A stretch of 64,000 bases of DNA, from positions 61,010,501-61,074,500 of the forward strand of contig OX419761.1 in NCBI GenBank assembly GCA_948567375.1, read 5' to 3'. Every line of letters starts with the position of its first letter. Position 1 is the first letter of the stretch. Below, in pieces: positions 23,524 through 35,035 of the stretch. The notes under the pieces were generated by a model, which was not told where the DNA came from, searched no databases, and saw nothing but the letters and a program-made list of their open reading frames with translations. The DNA is from Lunularia cruciata. Taxonomy: Eukaryota > Streptophyta > Marchantiopsida > Lunulariales > Lunulariaceae. The position numbers and the translations under genes were made by a program.

Positions 23524-24503
23524 TATGGAGGAGCATGAGAGACATTTTTTGGAGGTGTTTGAGATCTCATGGACTCAAATAACATCCTAGGAAGTGTAGG
23601 TTCTTCCACAAGAAAGTTGAATATTTTGGTCACATTATCTACCCATGAGGGCTTGGTGTTTAGCATACCAAGGTGGAGGCTATTGCTCATATTCCTTAGC
23701 CTATTGATGTGAGCAGAGTGCAAGCATTCCTTGGGTTTGCAGAATTCTATTGCCATTATGTGAGAAGATTTAGTGTCATTGCCAAGGCCTTGACAAAGCT
23801 GACCAAGCCTACACATGAGTGGTGTTGGGGAGATGAGTAGAAGAGAGCTTTTGTAGAGCTCAAGGAGAGATTGACATCTGCTCCTATTTTGAGGAGACCA
23901 ATCAAAAGATGACCATTTTAGGTTCACATTGATTGGAATATGTTGGAGTTTGGAGTAGTGCTCACCCAACATGATGATGAGGGGAAGAAGTTTGTGGTGG
24001 CCTATGCTAGTTGCTCCAACAATTTAGTGGAAAGAAAGTATAGTTCATATGAGGGAGAGTGCTTGGTAGCAATATGGGCAAGAGCACATTTCCAATATTA
24101 CTTATTTGATAGCCCCTTTACTCTCATCACTAATCATCAACCATTGATTGATGAAGTACTTCAAGCTTTCAAGGAAGCTTGCACAATGGGCTTTGATTTT
24201 ACAAGAGTATGATTTCACGATTGTTCATAGACCTAGAGTGGTGAACCATGATGCAGATGTTGAATAGAAACCCATGCCTCAACCAACAGAATCAGACCAG
24301 AGCATGTTAGCATGGTAAGACAAATGATGGTGCCAGGTTGGCATGCATCTACCTTTCTTTATATATTTTTTGACGCTTTGGTGGTATCTCTCTCAGTGCA
24401 TACATGAGGAGTTATTGAGGTCACAAATCCAAAGAGTGGAGATAGTGATATAGTTCAGCAACACATTCATGATAATAATGTCTTAGTGATGGACTATCTT
24501 TAT

Positions 24504-24569
24504 CACCAATTGTGCCACCCTCAACACCAGTGCAACTTTGCACTGGTGTTGAGGGTGGCACAATTGGTG
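24504..24569. repeat. 31-bp perfect inverted repeat, 4-nt loop
   Basis: The arms 24504-24534 and 24539-24569 are exact reverse complements. The A2 homologue (35150-35180, other strand) has only one arm, so the other was added in A3 as an inverted duplication. Confidence 0.9.
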
Positions 24570-25769
24570 CCAAGGAGAGAGATTGTGTTCTTAAGCAAGC
24601 CAAGCAGTTTAGATTGGAGGCCAAATACCTTCTACATGTATGGGAAGATAGGAGAGTGTGAGTAGTACCACTTTCATCTCAAAGACTATATTTGGTCTAT
24701 CATGTTCATGAGGAGCTAGGTCATTTTGAAGTAAAGTGGACATATAGCTTACTCCAGAGTCATTATTGGTGGCATGGTATGCAGACCAATGTACAATAGT
24801 TTGTTGCCAAATGTGTGGTTTGTGATTGGGTTAAAACATCATAATGCTCCTACACTATAGTTACATACATTACCTATTATGGAAATAAGTTACAATTGGA
24901 GTTTGGACTTTGCTAGACCTTTTTTATTGATTGTGAGAGATCATTGGTACATTTAGGTGATGGTGGAGCACTTCTCCAAGTGGATTGAGTTGGTGGCATT
25001 TCTTGACAAGTCTAGTGAAGGGACAGCTTACTTGTTCCTAGATTAGGTTCTTAGTCATTTTGGTGCACCAGCTAAGGTTTTGACTGATCTAGGTATAGAG
25101 TTCTTGAGGAGTTTCAAGTTTTGTATGACATGGCTTTGATTGATCATTGTACTATCTCTTGAGATCACCCTGAGGTAGATGGCTTAGTAGAGAGAGTGGT
25201 TTATACGATGAAGAAAGGATTGTGGAAGTATGGTTGCAAAGAGGCCACTTGGGAGATTCGGATCTCTAGTTACCTTGGTTTGCCATGGACTATCGGTTCA
25301 GCTCGCAAGCCTCCTTAACATCCTTCTCTCCTCACTTTCTACTTTATGGATGAGATCCAGATTTATCTATATCCATTTGTCAAGATGCTACTGTAATGTT
25401 GGACTTGGATGATCTACATGTATAGATGAGCACATGCTCTCAATGGGTAGAGATCTTTTGGAGAGTAATGTCAATGGCCTTTGAGAAGTTGGTGAGTGCT
25501 CAGCATAGAGATACCTTACGCTATGCTACCATTCAAGTTGGAGGTCATAGACACTCAATCCATCAATTTCATCCAAGTGATTATGTATATCTATAGTAGA
25601 CAACACCAACAACCCTTGATGTTTCTACAAGCTGCACTATCTTGAGAGTGTGAGGTTTTGCCATCTGGAATCATTGTGTTGGAAGGACATGATGGTGTTG
25701 TTAAGAAGGATCATATATGAAATTGTGCACCATACCACCTCCCAAATGATGGTACTATAGACCCAATCT

Positions 25770-25938
25770 TGGCACTTGTACATATAGGCTTGAGGTATAT
25801 ATTGTGTAGCTCTTTTGGTGGAGCTACTATTATGTTAGTGTGTGATAGTTGTTCAAGTAGATAGAATATGGCATGTTTGACTCCTCCCCTCACTGTGGTT
25901 CCTCAAGGACAATGGTTATGTCTTAGATGTATTTGATC
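25770..25938 (+). pseudogene. A3 PHD finger
   Basis: Third copy of the terminal finger: ILC, VCDSCSS (third and fourth Cys kept), NMAC, QWLCLRC. The first Cys reads Tyr, an in-frame TAG falls near the conserved Trp, and the conserved His reads Asn. With the other copies this supports a complete ancestral C4HC3 finger. Confidence 0.7.
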
Positions 25939-26104
25939 TATAACTAGTTCATCCTTTATATGGTATAGATTGCAGACAAGCAACTAACAATGGGGCTCAA
26001 GAGCACCTGGCTTCTTGATCTTTTGCTCACCATAGGATATACCATAAAGGTGGAGTAGATGGCTATTTGGAGTTAGAGGGACCTCACTGCCAATGAGGGA
26101 GCAA

Positions 26105-26763
26105 TTGTGGCACTTTAGAGTCCATGTTTGACTTATATGTGAGTTGTGCATCTATAGTTATGATGTTGACTATGATGTATGTTGTGTAGCAATGTATATA
26201 CATTTGACAATTATCATGCCATTTGTAGTATCACACCTAGATTGCTTGGACTCTAGCATAGTAGTGTTGGTAGTTAGAGGTATTTTGGCAATTACTCATA
26301 GACTACTTGTTGACGGTCAGATCTACTATTTGGGGTACTTACTGCATGGTAGGGATCACTACCACTTGCACCATTTTCACTATTGGGTGTGCCGTCAGTG
26401 GGACCATTAGGGTTGGAGATCTAGGTCAAAATTAAAGGTATACTTTAGAAGTGCAGCTCCATAGAGCTCACTTCTCTGATGTTGAACCTTTGAGTTCTTG
26501 GCTAAAATGGATAGAAAGCTAATGAGTGTGACTTGGAATCTCTTAGCTAGAGTAGGTGTGGCTTGATTGTAATCAATGTTCAATTGTTGGCAGATTGTTG
26601 AGTGTTAGATCAAGTATTGATTTGATTGTGTGATTCAAATTGTGAACAAACTAATTATTGTGGCACTAGAGAGTCCATGTATGACTTATGTATGAGTTGT
26701 GCATCTATAGTCTATGATGGTGATAGTGATGTATGTTATGTAGCAATGTATATATGCACAACA
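26105..26763 (+). repeat. A3 3' terminus: B1-A-B2
   Basis: B1 26105-26209, A about 26212-26657 (446 bp), B2 26658-26763 (106 bp). Same order as in A1 and A2 when read in sense, from an independent copy in the opposite orientation. Confidence 0.85.
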
Positions 26764-27535
26764 CTCTCCTTGGCTCACAACACCAATGCAAAGGTAATAT
26801 ATCACTAAGACATCATCATGAATGTCTCACTAAACTATACCACTATCTCTACCCTTTAGATCTATGAGCTCAATAACTCCTCTTGTATGCACCAAGAGAG
26901 ATACCACCAAAGCCTCAAAGAATGTACATAGAAAGGTAGATGCATGCCAACTTGGCACCATCTCCTCCTCTATCTCTCCATGTTAATGTGCTTTGGTCTG
27001 ATCTTGTTGGTTGGGACATGGGTTTCTACTCAACCCCTTTGCATCACAATTCATCACTCCAAGTCTGTGAATAACCATGAAATCATACTCTTGTGAAATT
27101 AGAGCCCATTGTGCAAGCTTCCCTTAAGGCTTGTTGGACGTCGTCAACCACTTCAATGGTTGATGATTAATGATGAGAGTGAAGGGGTTACCAAATAAGT
27201 AACATCAGAAATGTACTACTGCCCATATTGCTACCAAGCACTCTTCCTCATATGAACTATAATTTGCCTCCACTAAATTGTTGGAGAGACTAGCATAGGC
27301 CACCACAAACTCCTTCCCATCATCATCATGTTGGGTGAGCAATGCTCCAAGCCCCATCAATGTGAACCTAGAATGGTCATCCTCTGATTGGTCTTTTAAG
27401 AATAGGGGCAGATGTAAACCTCTCCTTGAGCTCTACAAAAGTTCTCTCTTGCTCTCCCAAACACCACTCTTATGTAAGCTTGGTCAATTTTATCAAGGCC
27501 TTGGCAATGGCACTAAATCCTCTAACATATCAATG

Positions 27536-28755
27536 ATGTACTCTACCACACTCTAGAGGAAGTTACAACCATAGATGAGGTCTCCCTACCAAATCCAAAT
27601 ATCACCATTCTCTCCTCCACCATTTGAGCTCAATATGCTTAGCCAAACTAAAGACCAGTACCAAAGTAGGTGAAGTAACTTGTAATAACATAACATCACA
27701 TACTCTATGTTGCAACTCCCTATCCAGAATCCCAAACCAAAACTGGACTACCTAAGCCTCAATAACTTCTTGAGTAAAGTTGATCAACTGTCTCATGCGA
27801 GTATATGCCTTACATAGGCTCTGTCTAGCCTTTTATTGGAACTCTTGCAAGCTTCTCAGCTCATCAGTCTGCACTCCTTGGTAATTCTGCCTCAAACACC
27901 AAAAGAACTCCACCATGGGGTTAAACCTCAATACTACACCACCTCTTATAGTGGCACCTCCATTCATAGTAGCACCATCTCCAATAGATCCACCAATGCT
28001 ACTAGAGCTAGAACTCGTAGGTATTGCCAATCTACTTCTAGCAACCAAGCCTAAAAGGATGGAGATGCAGTTTGGAGACCAATATTGTCTCTATAGCTCA
28101 ATCTACTTCAAGAACTCATGATAGTCATCCACTAGTGGACCTCCAAGTGTTGAAACAACTCCTTCTATGCCATGAAAGGTGTGAACAAAGTTGGGTTCCG
28201 CATTTGCAATAGATCATACCAACTATCAAGTTCCTAGATGAAGTCGTCTAACACAATGGTACCCATTATACTAGAGTAGCTCTTGGGGCCTTTGGAGACC
28301 CCATAAATCTTGTCCATGTCCCACAACAACAAAGTGAACACACAAAGTGCACTCTCAACTAAATCAACTCATGTGTTAAAATCTAACTTAAAGTCAATCT
28401 CCTCCTTCATTGGGACCTAAGATATAGATTGATACCAAGTGTCACTTTGGGTAGACCCACTACGTATTACGTATTACTTCTAGAATCCCCAAAGAACTTT
28501 GACGTGACAAAGTAACTCAAATCATTATTGTAACCACTACAAATACCCCACCAAGTACCACCACCAAGTGCCAACACCAACTAAATACTACCCACTAATG
28601 TAGCTATTATTCTGGACAATTATATTAGGGGAAAGAATGACCTATAACCTACCATCACAGCATGCGCTCTCATGGTCTATAGGTCATCACTTCATACCTC
28701 ACGGAGAGAAACACAAGTAGTTTAACTAGTCATCACTCTAACCTCACTACCAAGA
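27536..28755 (-). pseudogene. E4 Gag N-terminal region, broken
   Basis: The minus strand shows the same Gag as A2: a Ser-rich patch, then FNPMVEFFWCLRQNYQGVQTDELRSLQEF, part of the capsid-like domain. Frameshifts and stops are present. Zinc knuckles lie beyond the deletion. Confidence 0.6.
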
Positions 28756-29170
28756 TGTGGTATCCACATTTTTCATTTTGGACGAGTTTTGAAGAAGAAA
28801 TGGCTTGCTGAAACCAAATTGAAATCAAATGGAGAAGAAATGAGTGGAAACTTGTGTTTTGATCAGCCCCGAGGAAGTCAATTTCATGTAAGAGGAAGAA
28901 GAGCTCGGTTTGGATCAGACCCGAAGAAGCTTACTTCGTGTCAGAGGAGGGAAAAACTCAAAACAGACGTTAAGGAGGGCAAACCCGAAGGAGAAATAAA
29001 AGTTGTAGGTCAGGATTCTTGCGGGGGATATATCTCAGTGACCACAATTTCAAATCAAGCGTGTTATATCTCGTTGGAAATGTTTCGTTCAGGGCTTTCC
29101 ATTGCCACCAAAATCGCAAAGTTTGGAGGTGTGTAGAAGAAGTTACAAGCATTTGAAGTTTTGAGAGTAG

Positions 29171-29246
29171 ATGTACTTCGGGTCAATGTGACTTCGTACT
29201 TCGGACTTCAGACTTTGTACTTCGGGTTTACATGACTTCGGGTCTA
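29171..29246. repeat. ACTTCGGG(T) repeat cluster in T LTR
   Basis: About five copies of TACTTCGGGT/GACTTCGGGT-like units within 76 bp, with the reverse complement CCCGAAG scattered elsewhere in T LTRs. A possible protein-binding array in U3. Confidence 0.6.
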
Positions 29247-29977
29247 AAGACTTTGCCTCAAGATGAAGATGACTAAATCAGAGGTAGCCGGACCTCGGAG
29301 TGCAGTGAATGTGTTTTTGGGAGTTTTGCGAGAGGGATCAGAGGAAGTTAGAGTAGGGAAAGAAGATAGTTATGATACCTATGACTTCAATTTCAGTTCT
29401 GATTGAAGATATGATAGAAATTGAAAGAGAAATAACAATAGTGAATAAACCCGAAGTGCAGGATCAGACAGTAAGTGTCTTCGGGTTAGTAACATGAGTG
29501 ATTAGGGGAAAATGGATTACAAATTGAAGGTGTAGATAGTGTACCCATGCTTTCAATTACAATTCTTGATGATGACACAAAAGAATAAGTAAAGGAATTG
29601 ATAGTAGTTAAACCCAAGGTAAGAGAGATAGGAGTGCAGGTGTCTTTGGATTTGACATTTTACACTTTAGAGAAGAGTGGGTCGAAAGATGAAGAGTTAG
29701 ATAGATTACCCACTAGTGCAATTTCAGATCAGGAAAGAGAATTGCTAGATCTGGTCAAAGAAGTAGGAGATGTGAAACCCGAGGACAGAGTAGTAAGAAG
29801 TATGATTACTTCGGGTTCGGGTTTGAAAGCCAAAGAAGAAGTAGACATCGGATCGGATTAGTAACCGATTTGAGATTTGAAGGGGCAGATATGAAAGGTT
29901 GCATTGTCATATGGGATCTGTAGGTTAGAACAGTTGTGGTAGAACGGTATAGTTGTTAGAACTGTCAATTGCTTCAC

Positions 29978-29985
29978 TATTTAAG
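29978..29985 (+). promoter_or_regulatory. TATA-like box of T solo LTR
   Basis: TATTTAAG with a GC-richer downstream start region; the position fits U3/R of a long LTR. Confidence 0.35.
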
Positions 29986-31738
29986 AGTGGCATTCCCAGT
30001 AAATTGTTGTTTAGTGCTCATTATTTCTGAGAATAGATAAAGCGAAGTGCTGTGAAGTAGTGCTCATCGCTTGAGCTTGATTCCGAGTATCAATTTCGCA
30101 ATTGTGTTTGTGAGTGTTTGGAGAAATTTGAAGTGCAAGTCAAAGTGCTTGTTGGATGTTGGATTCCACAACCTTGATCTTCATTCTGTGTGTTTGATCC
30201 TGAGTGAAGTGCAATCGAAGCAATGCCTTGACAGATCTGAGAGGAATTGTAGTGTTGGTAGTATTCTGCATTTGTGAGTGCAATGCGAGGTTGGTGTGAA
30301 GCAATTTTGATCGAGGAAGTTGTGCCTTCAGTGGAGGGGTGGAACACAATTTTGAGGCAAAGTCGTTTTGTAGTGAAGTGCCATTTTTGGGAGAGCCTGA
30401 ATCATCACAATCAAGATTGTTTGGAAAGATTTGATGGAGTTGTGATTATGGAGTGTTAATTTGTGACAAGACTGCGAGTCAGTGCTTGTTACTCTCTTCT
30501 GGGTGTGGTTTCTACCTGAGAGACTAAAGAAGAACTCAAGAAGAACTGAAATTGTTACTTTGCTTTGTATTTGACCAATTCTGACTCGTATCTCTGCGGG
30601 AACGAACTTTACTTACCCGATTACCGCAAAAGTGATATTTGCCGGGTTGTCACACAAGAGCACTAGAGCATCAATGCTCTAAAGTTAGGGGACCTTACAC
30701 ACACATGGTGCACAAATAGAAAGCAAAGAATGGAAGGAGTCCAATCACAAGAAGTCTAAACAAAACCGTTCATCTCATAAATCAACACTAGATTGGCTCT
30801 ATCACCATTTGTCACTTGATATCATAAGAGTGTTTATCTACTTCCTAAGCTACCAAGATCACCAAGAATGAGATCAAATTGCACTTGGCCAAAATCTAAC
30901 ATAAATCCTCTACCAAATCTGACATAAATTTGACATATTTCCTCTATAGTTGGCTAATTGCCAAATCCTCAGCTAAATCTCTACTCAAGCCAAATTGGAA
31001 GGATGTGGATCTCAAAATCATTAATTTGAGGAGATGGGTTCCAAACTCCACCTTCAATTTTTCATTTTGAGCTCAACTCATACCAAATTGTCCTTGATTT
31101 CACCTCTTGGACCCAAATCAAACACTATTGCTTGAAATTGATTCCATTTTCATCAAAATTTAGCTAGTGCTTTTGCACGAGATCATTCTCAAGGAAATAG
31201 GAACCACAATCAAGGTATCAATGATCAACCAAGCTTGGAGATACCACTAACACCCTCAGTTCTTACACTTGATGTCCCCTTGACTCTCACTTCTATGATG
31301 TAATCAATTCTTCATCAACTTGAATCACACTCAAATAGATCAGTACTTGATTATCACTCAATCATTCTACAAACAATCATGCATTGATTCCAATCAAGCC
31401 ACATCCACTCTAGCTAAAAGACTTTAGGTGACGCTTGTTGGACTCTATCCACCATAGCCAAGAACTTGAAGGCTCAACATGAGAGAAGTGAGCTATTTGG
31501 AGCTACACTCTGAAGGTATACCTCTGATTTTGACTTAGGTCTCCCCTAACATTGACAACCCACCAGCAGTGTGAATGGTGCAAGTGACAATGGGTCCCAC
31601 TATGTAATTAGTACCCTGAACATGAAATCAGACCGTGAAAAAGTGGTCTATGATTCACTACCAAAGCACCTATGACTACCAACACTATTGCTCTAGTGTT
31701 TGAGCAATCTACCTTCAATATCACAAAATGTTGTAACA

Positions 31739-32236
31739 TCCTCACATGATCATTCTTAATGAAATCTAGGACAATGGTCAAATGTACCAATGATCAGCCA
31801 AGCTTAGAGATACCACCAATGCCCTTAGTTCTTGCACTCAATTTTCCCTTGACTCTCACTTCTTTGATGTAATAAATTCATTCTTCTACTCAAATTAGAT
31901 TTATACCAAATCTTTCACTTAAGAATCTACCAACAATTGGGCATTGATTACAATCAAGCCACACTCACTCTAGCTAAGAGACTCCAAGTGGTGCTCACCG
32001 GCCTTTATCCACCATAGCCAAGAATTTAAAGGCTCAACATTAGAGAAGTGAGCTCTTTAGAGTTGCAATTCAAAGGTACACCCTTGTGCTCAACTTAGGT
32101 CTCTAGCCCTAACAAATTGGTGACAACACATTTGATGGTGTAAATGATGGAAGTGATAGTGGGTCCTATCATGTGATTAGTAGCCTTAACATGAAATTGG
32201 CCACCAACTAGCTTTGGCACTACAAATGTCATGAAA
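31739..32236 (-). repeat. A-related terminal segment B-fragment
   Basis: About 500 bp matching the 5' A segment and the beginning of the leader of the A-related group (sense start near 32236, CATGACATTTGTAGTGCC). Cut on the left by E4 and embedded in element C on the right. Confidence 0.6.
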
Positions 32237-32954
32237 AGTCTTACACTACCAAGTTCACCAAGGATGGGATCAAATTGCCTTTCCTACCCAAAGCTACATG
32301 AATATATATATATCAAGATACCAATCATTAGGACAAGTGAGGATGGACTAATTGGCTAGAGCACCAATCTAGGAATCAAAGATTTGGGATCCAAACCTTA
32401 TTGTGCATAATCCTAAAGGGTGGGCAGATTTTGCCAAACAACTACAAAAAAATCAATTAAATTAGCTAGCCTCACACTAAAGTTGGCTTGCTAGCCCTCA
32501 TAGCCTCTCTAGCCCACAATCGTATGTCCCAAAGCCTCTAAACACCAAAGTTCAACCAAATGAGACCTTTCTTCTTACCAATTCAAACCTTCATCAATTT
32601 GGCTAACCTTCACCAAATCTAACACACCTTCAAATTTGGCCTATTCAAACCTTCACCAATTTAGCTAACCTCTATAAAATTTAACACACCTCTAAATTTT
32701 GGCCAACCTTTGCCAACTTGACCTCTAAACCTAACCGACCTCTACCAACTCAAACCTCCAATTTCAAAGATCTTCAAGTCTTCTATCAATCTAGAAAACC
32801 ACGAAATTTGCCACCAACAGAACCCAATTCCTCTAACCTGCACCAAATCTAACACACCTCCAAATTTGGCCAATTCAAAACTTCATCAATTTGGCCAACC
32901 TCCACCAACTTGACCTTTGAACCTGTGGGTCTCCACCAACTCAAACCTCTAATT
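32237..32954 (-). mobile_element. A-related element C, inner leader part
   Basis: Non-coding leader of an older A-related element, including a tRNA-like stretch at about 32335-32400 and an AT dinucleotide run (ATATATATAT near 32295). It continues across A2 at 42853. No ORF is supported. Confidence 0.6.
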
Positions 32955-33600
32955 TGTCGTGCGTATATACATCGCTACACAACATACATCGCTGTCAACA
33001 TCATACACTATAGAAACACAACTCACACATAAGTCATACATAGACTCTAAAGTGCCACAATAATCAGATTGCTTACAACTCTCAACTCAACTCAACATAG
33101 ATCAGTACTTGATCTGTCACTCTATAAACTGCAAACAACTGGGCACTGATTACAGTCAAGCCACACCTACTCAAGCATAGAGAATCCAGGTGACGCTCGC
33201 CGGCCTCTGTCCACCACAACCAGGAACTCGAAGGCTCAACATCAAAGAAGTGAGCTCTCTGGAGCTCACTTCAAAACTATACCCCCTGGACTTGAGCTAG
33301 CACTGAAACCCTAACGGTCCCGCTGACGGCACACTCGACGGTGCAAACGGTGCAAAGTGACGGTAGGCCCCACCTTGAAGTCAGTACCCCATACACCAAA
33401 TCTGACCATTGGAAAGTAGTCTCTGAGATATTGCTGAAATAACTCTAACTACTATCACTGGAACTCCAGTGTCCGAGCATCTAGATGCGGCACTACAAAT
33501 GGCATGACAGTTGTCATGCGTATATACATCACTGTCAACATCATACACTATAGAAACACAACTCACACATAAGTCATACATAGACTCTAAAGTGCCACAA
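32955..33600 (-). repeat. A2 3' terminus: B2 (32955-33060), A (33061-33509), B1 (33512-33600)
   Basis: A is 449 bp, the same length as the lone 5' A copy (42404-42852). B1 (89 bp) and B2 (106 bp) are direct repeats; B2 has a 17-bp internal duplication. The joint GACA-AC-TGTC (sense) between B1 and A resembles two element ends brought together. Confidence 0.85.
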
Positions 33601-33603
33601 TCA

Positions 33604-33614
33604 CCCCCCTAGCT
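33604..33614 (-). other. A2 polypurine tract
   Basis: AGCTAGGGGGG in sense, directly upstream of B1, conserved in A1 (about 2878-2889). Confidence 0.55.
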
Positions 33615-33768
33615 GGCGGTTAGGTCCCTCTAACTCCAGATAGCCATCTATTCTAAGTATATGGTATACCCTCTAATGGGCAAAGATCAGGAGGCCGGGT
33701 GCTATGGAGCCCCATCGTTAGTCGCCTGTCTGCAATCTATACCACATAAAGAATGAACTAGCTATAGG

Positions 33769-34160
33769 TCAAGTACATCTAGGACATAACCACTGTCCTT
33801 GAGGAACCACCGTGAGAGGAGGAGTCATACATGCCATATGCCATCCTCTCGAATAGCTATCACACACTAACATAGTAGCAGCTCCACCAAAAGAGCCACA
33901 TAACATACACCTCAAGCTTGCACGTACAAGTGCCAAGCTTGGGTCCATAGTACCATCAATGTTTGGGAGGTGGCATGGCGCACAATTGCGCACATGATCC
34001 TTCCAAACAACACTATCACGTCCTTCTAACACAAGGACTCCAGATGGAAAAACCTCGCGCACTCTCAAGATAGTGCAACCTATAGAAACATCAAGTGTCG
34101 TCGGTGCTGTCAACTGTAGATATACATAGTCACCTGGATGGAATCGACAGATCAAGGGTC
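33769..34160 (-). pseudogene. A2 integrase tail with PHD finger
   Basis: 128-codon open block. Residues 4-60 (RFHPGDYVYLQ, then VFPSGVLVLEGRDS) resemble an integrase C-terminal beta-barrel domain. Residues 83-127 are a PHD finger: C83, C86, C98, Tyr101 in place of the fourth Cys, H106, C109, C124, C127, with the conserved Trp before His and a QWLCPRC end. A3 and A1 keep a Cys at the position of Tyr101. Chromoviruses carry a chromodomain at the same place, so a targeting role is plausible but inferred. Confidence 0.8.
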
Positions 34161-34169
34161 TATAACCTC

Positions 34170-35035
34170 CTCCTCGAATGGTAGCATAGCGTTAAGTATC
34201 TCTATGCTGAGCAATCGCCAAGTTCTCAAAGGCCATCGGCATCACTCTCCAAAAGATCTCTGCCCGCTGAGAACATGCGCTCATCCATACATCGGGGTCA
34301 TCCAAGTCCAAAACTACAATAGCATCTCCACGAATTGCTGCAGGTAAATCTAGATCTTGTCCATAGAGTAGAAAGTATGGAGAGAAGGATGCTAAGGAGG
34401 CTTGTCGGCTGAACAGATAGCCCATGGCCAACCAAGGTAACTAGAGATCCCAATCTCCCAAGTGGCCTCTCTGCAAACCATACTTTCACAATCCTCTCTT
34501 CACCATCTGAACCACTCTCTCTGCTAAGCCATCTGCCTCATGGTGATCTCGGGATGTAGTACGATGATCAATCAAAGCCTTGTCACACAAGACCTGAAAC
34601 TCCCCCAAGAACTCTGTACCCTGATCAGTCAAAACCTCAGCTGGTGCACCAAAATGACTAAGAACTCGATCCAGGAACGAGTGACCTATCCCTTCACTAG
34701 ACTTGTCAGGAAGTGCCACCAACTCAATCCACTTGTAGAAGTGCTCCACCATCACCAAAACATACTGATGATGTCTCACAGTCAGCGGTAAAGGTCCGGC
34801 AAAGTCCAAACTCCAACGGAAACCCAATCCCATGATAGGTAATAGGTGTAACTATGGCGTAGGAGCATTGAATGATGCTCTGACTCGGTCACAAACCACA
34901 CATCTGGCAACAAATTGTTGTACCTCGGTATGCATACCGCACCACCAATAATGACTCTGGAGTAAGCTATATGTACGCTTTACTCCAAAATGTCCTAGCT
35001 CCTCATGAGTATGACGGACCAACTGTGGTCTCTAT
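34170..35035 (-). pseudogene. A2 integrase core
   Basis: HHCC domain (HEELGHFGVKR; CVVCDR) at about 35025-34890; core with WSLDFAGPLPL, TDQGTEFLGEF and HHEADGLAERVVQ, giving D-D-E; then SPYFLLYGQDLDLP. A few stops interrupt an otherwise continuous frame shared with RT. Confidence 0.85.

Larger units (their letters stand above)
23524..26763 (+). mobile_element. A-family element A3, 5'-truncated
   Basis: A plus-strand copy starting inside RT (EEHERHFLEVFE) and running through RNase H (23890-24290), integrase (24640-25460), integrase tail, PHD finger (25770-25938), a decayed purine tract and the B-A-B terminus, ending GCACAACA. Stops are frequent. It joins E4 at 26764, whose sequence resumes with an integrase-upstream region on the other strand. 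Methyltransferase and Gag are absent because of the 5' truncation. Confidence 0.8.
28756..30654 (+). repeat. Solo LTR of T family (1,899 bp) with 5-bp duplication CAAGA
   Basis: Starts TGTGGTATCC, ends GGGTTGTCACA. The exact repeats CAAGA at 28751-28755 and 30655-30659 flank it, and the E4 gag leader continues on both sides, so the borders are secure. A TATTTAAG box (29978-29985) gives a promoter about 680 bp before the end. It has only short ORFs (28789-29136, 29598-29861) with basic/acidic composition; the conserved domain seen in T1 and T2 is not recognisable. Confidence 0.85.
26764..31738 (-). mobile_element. A-related element E4, internally deleted, with nested inserts
   Basis: Minus strand. 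26764-27535 aligns with the A2 region from RNase H to upstream of integrase; 27536-28755 aligns with A2 gag and gag leader; 30655-31738 is the 5' leader and terminal segment (sense start TGTTACAAC). Protease, methyltransferase and most of RT are deleted at the joint near 27535. A possible primer site TGGTGATAGAGCC lies near 30790. A3 truncates it on the left; a solo T LTR interrupts it at 28756. Confidence 0.7.
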
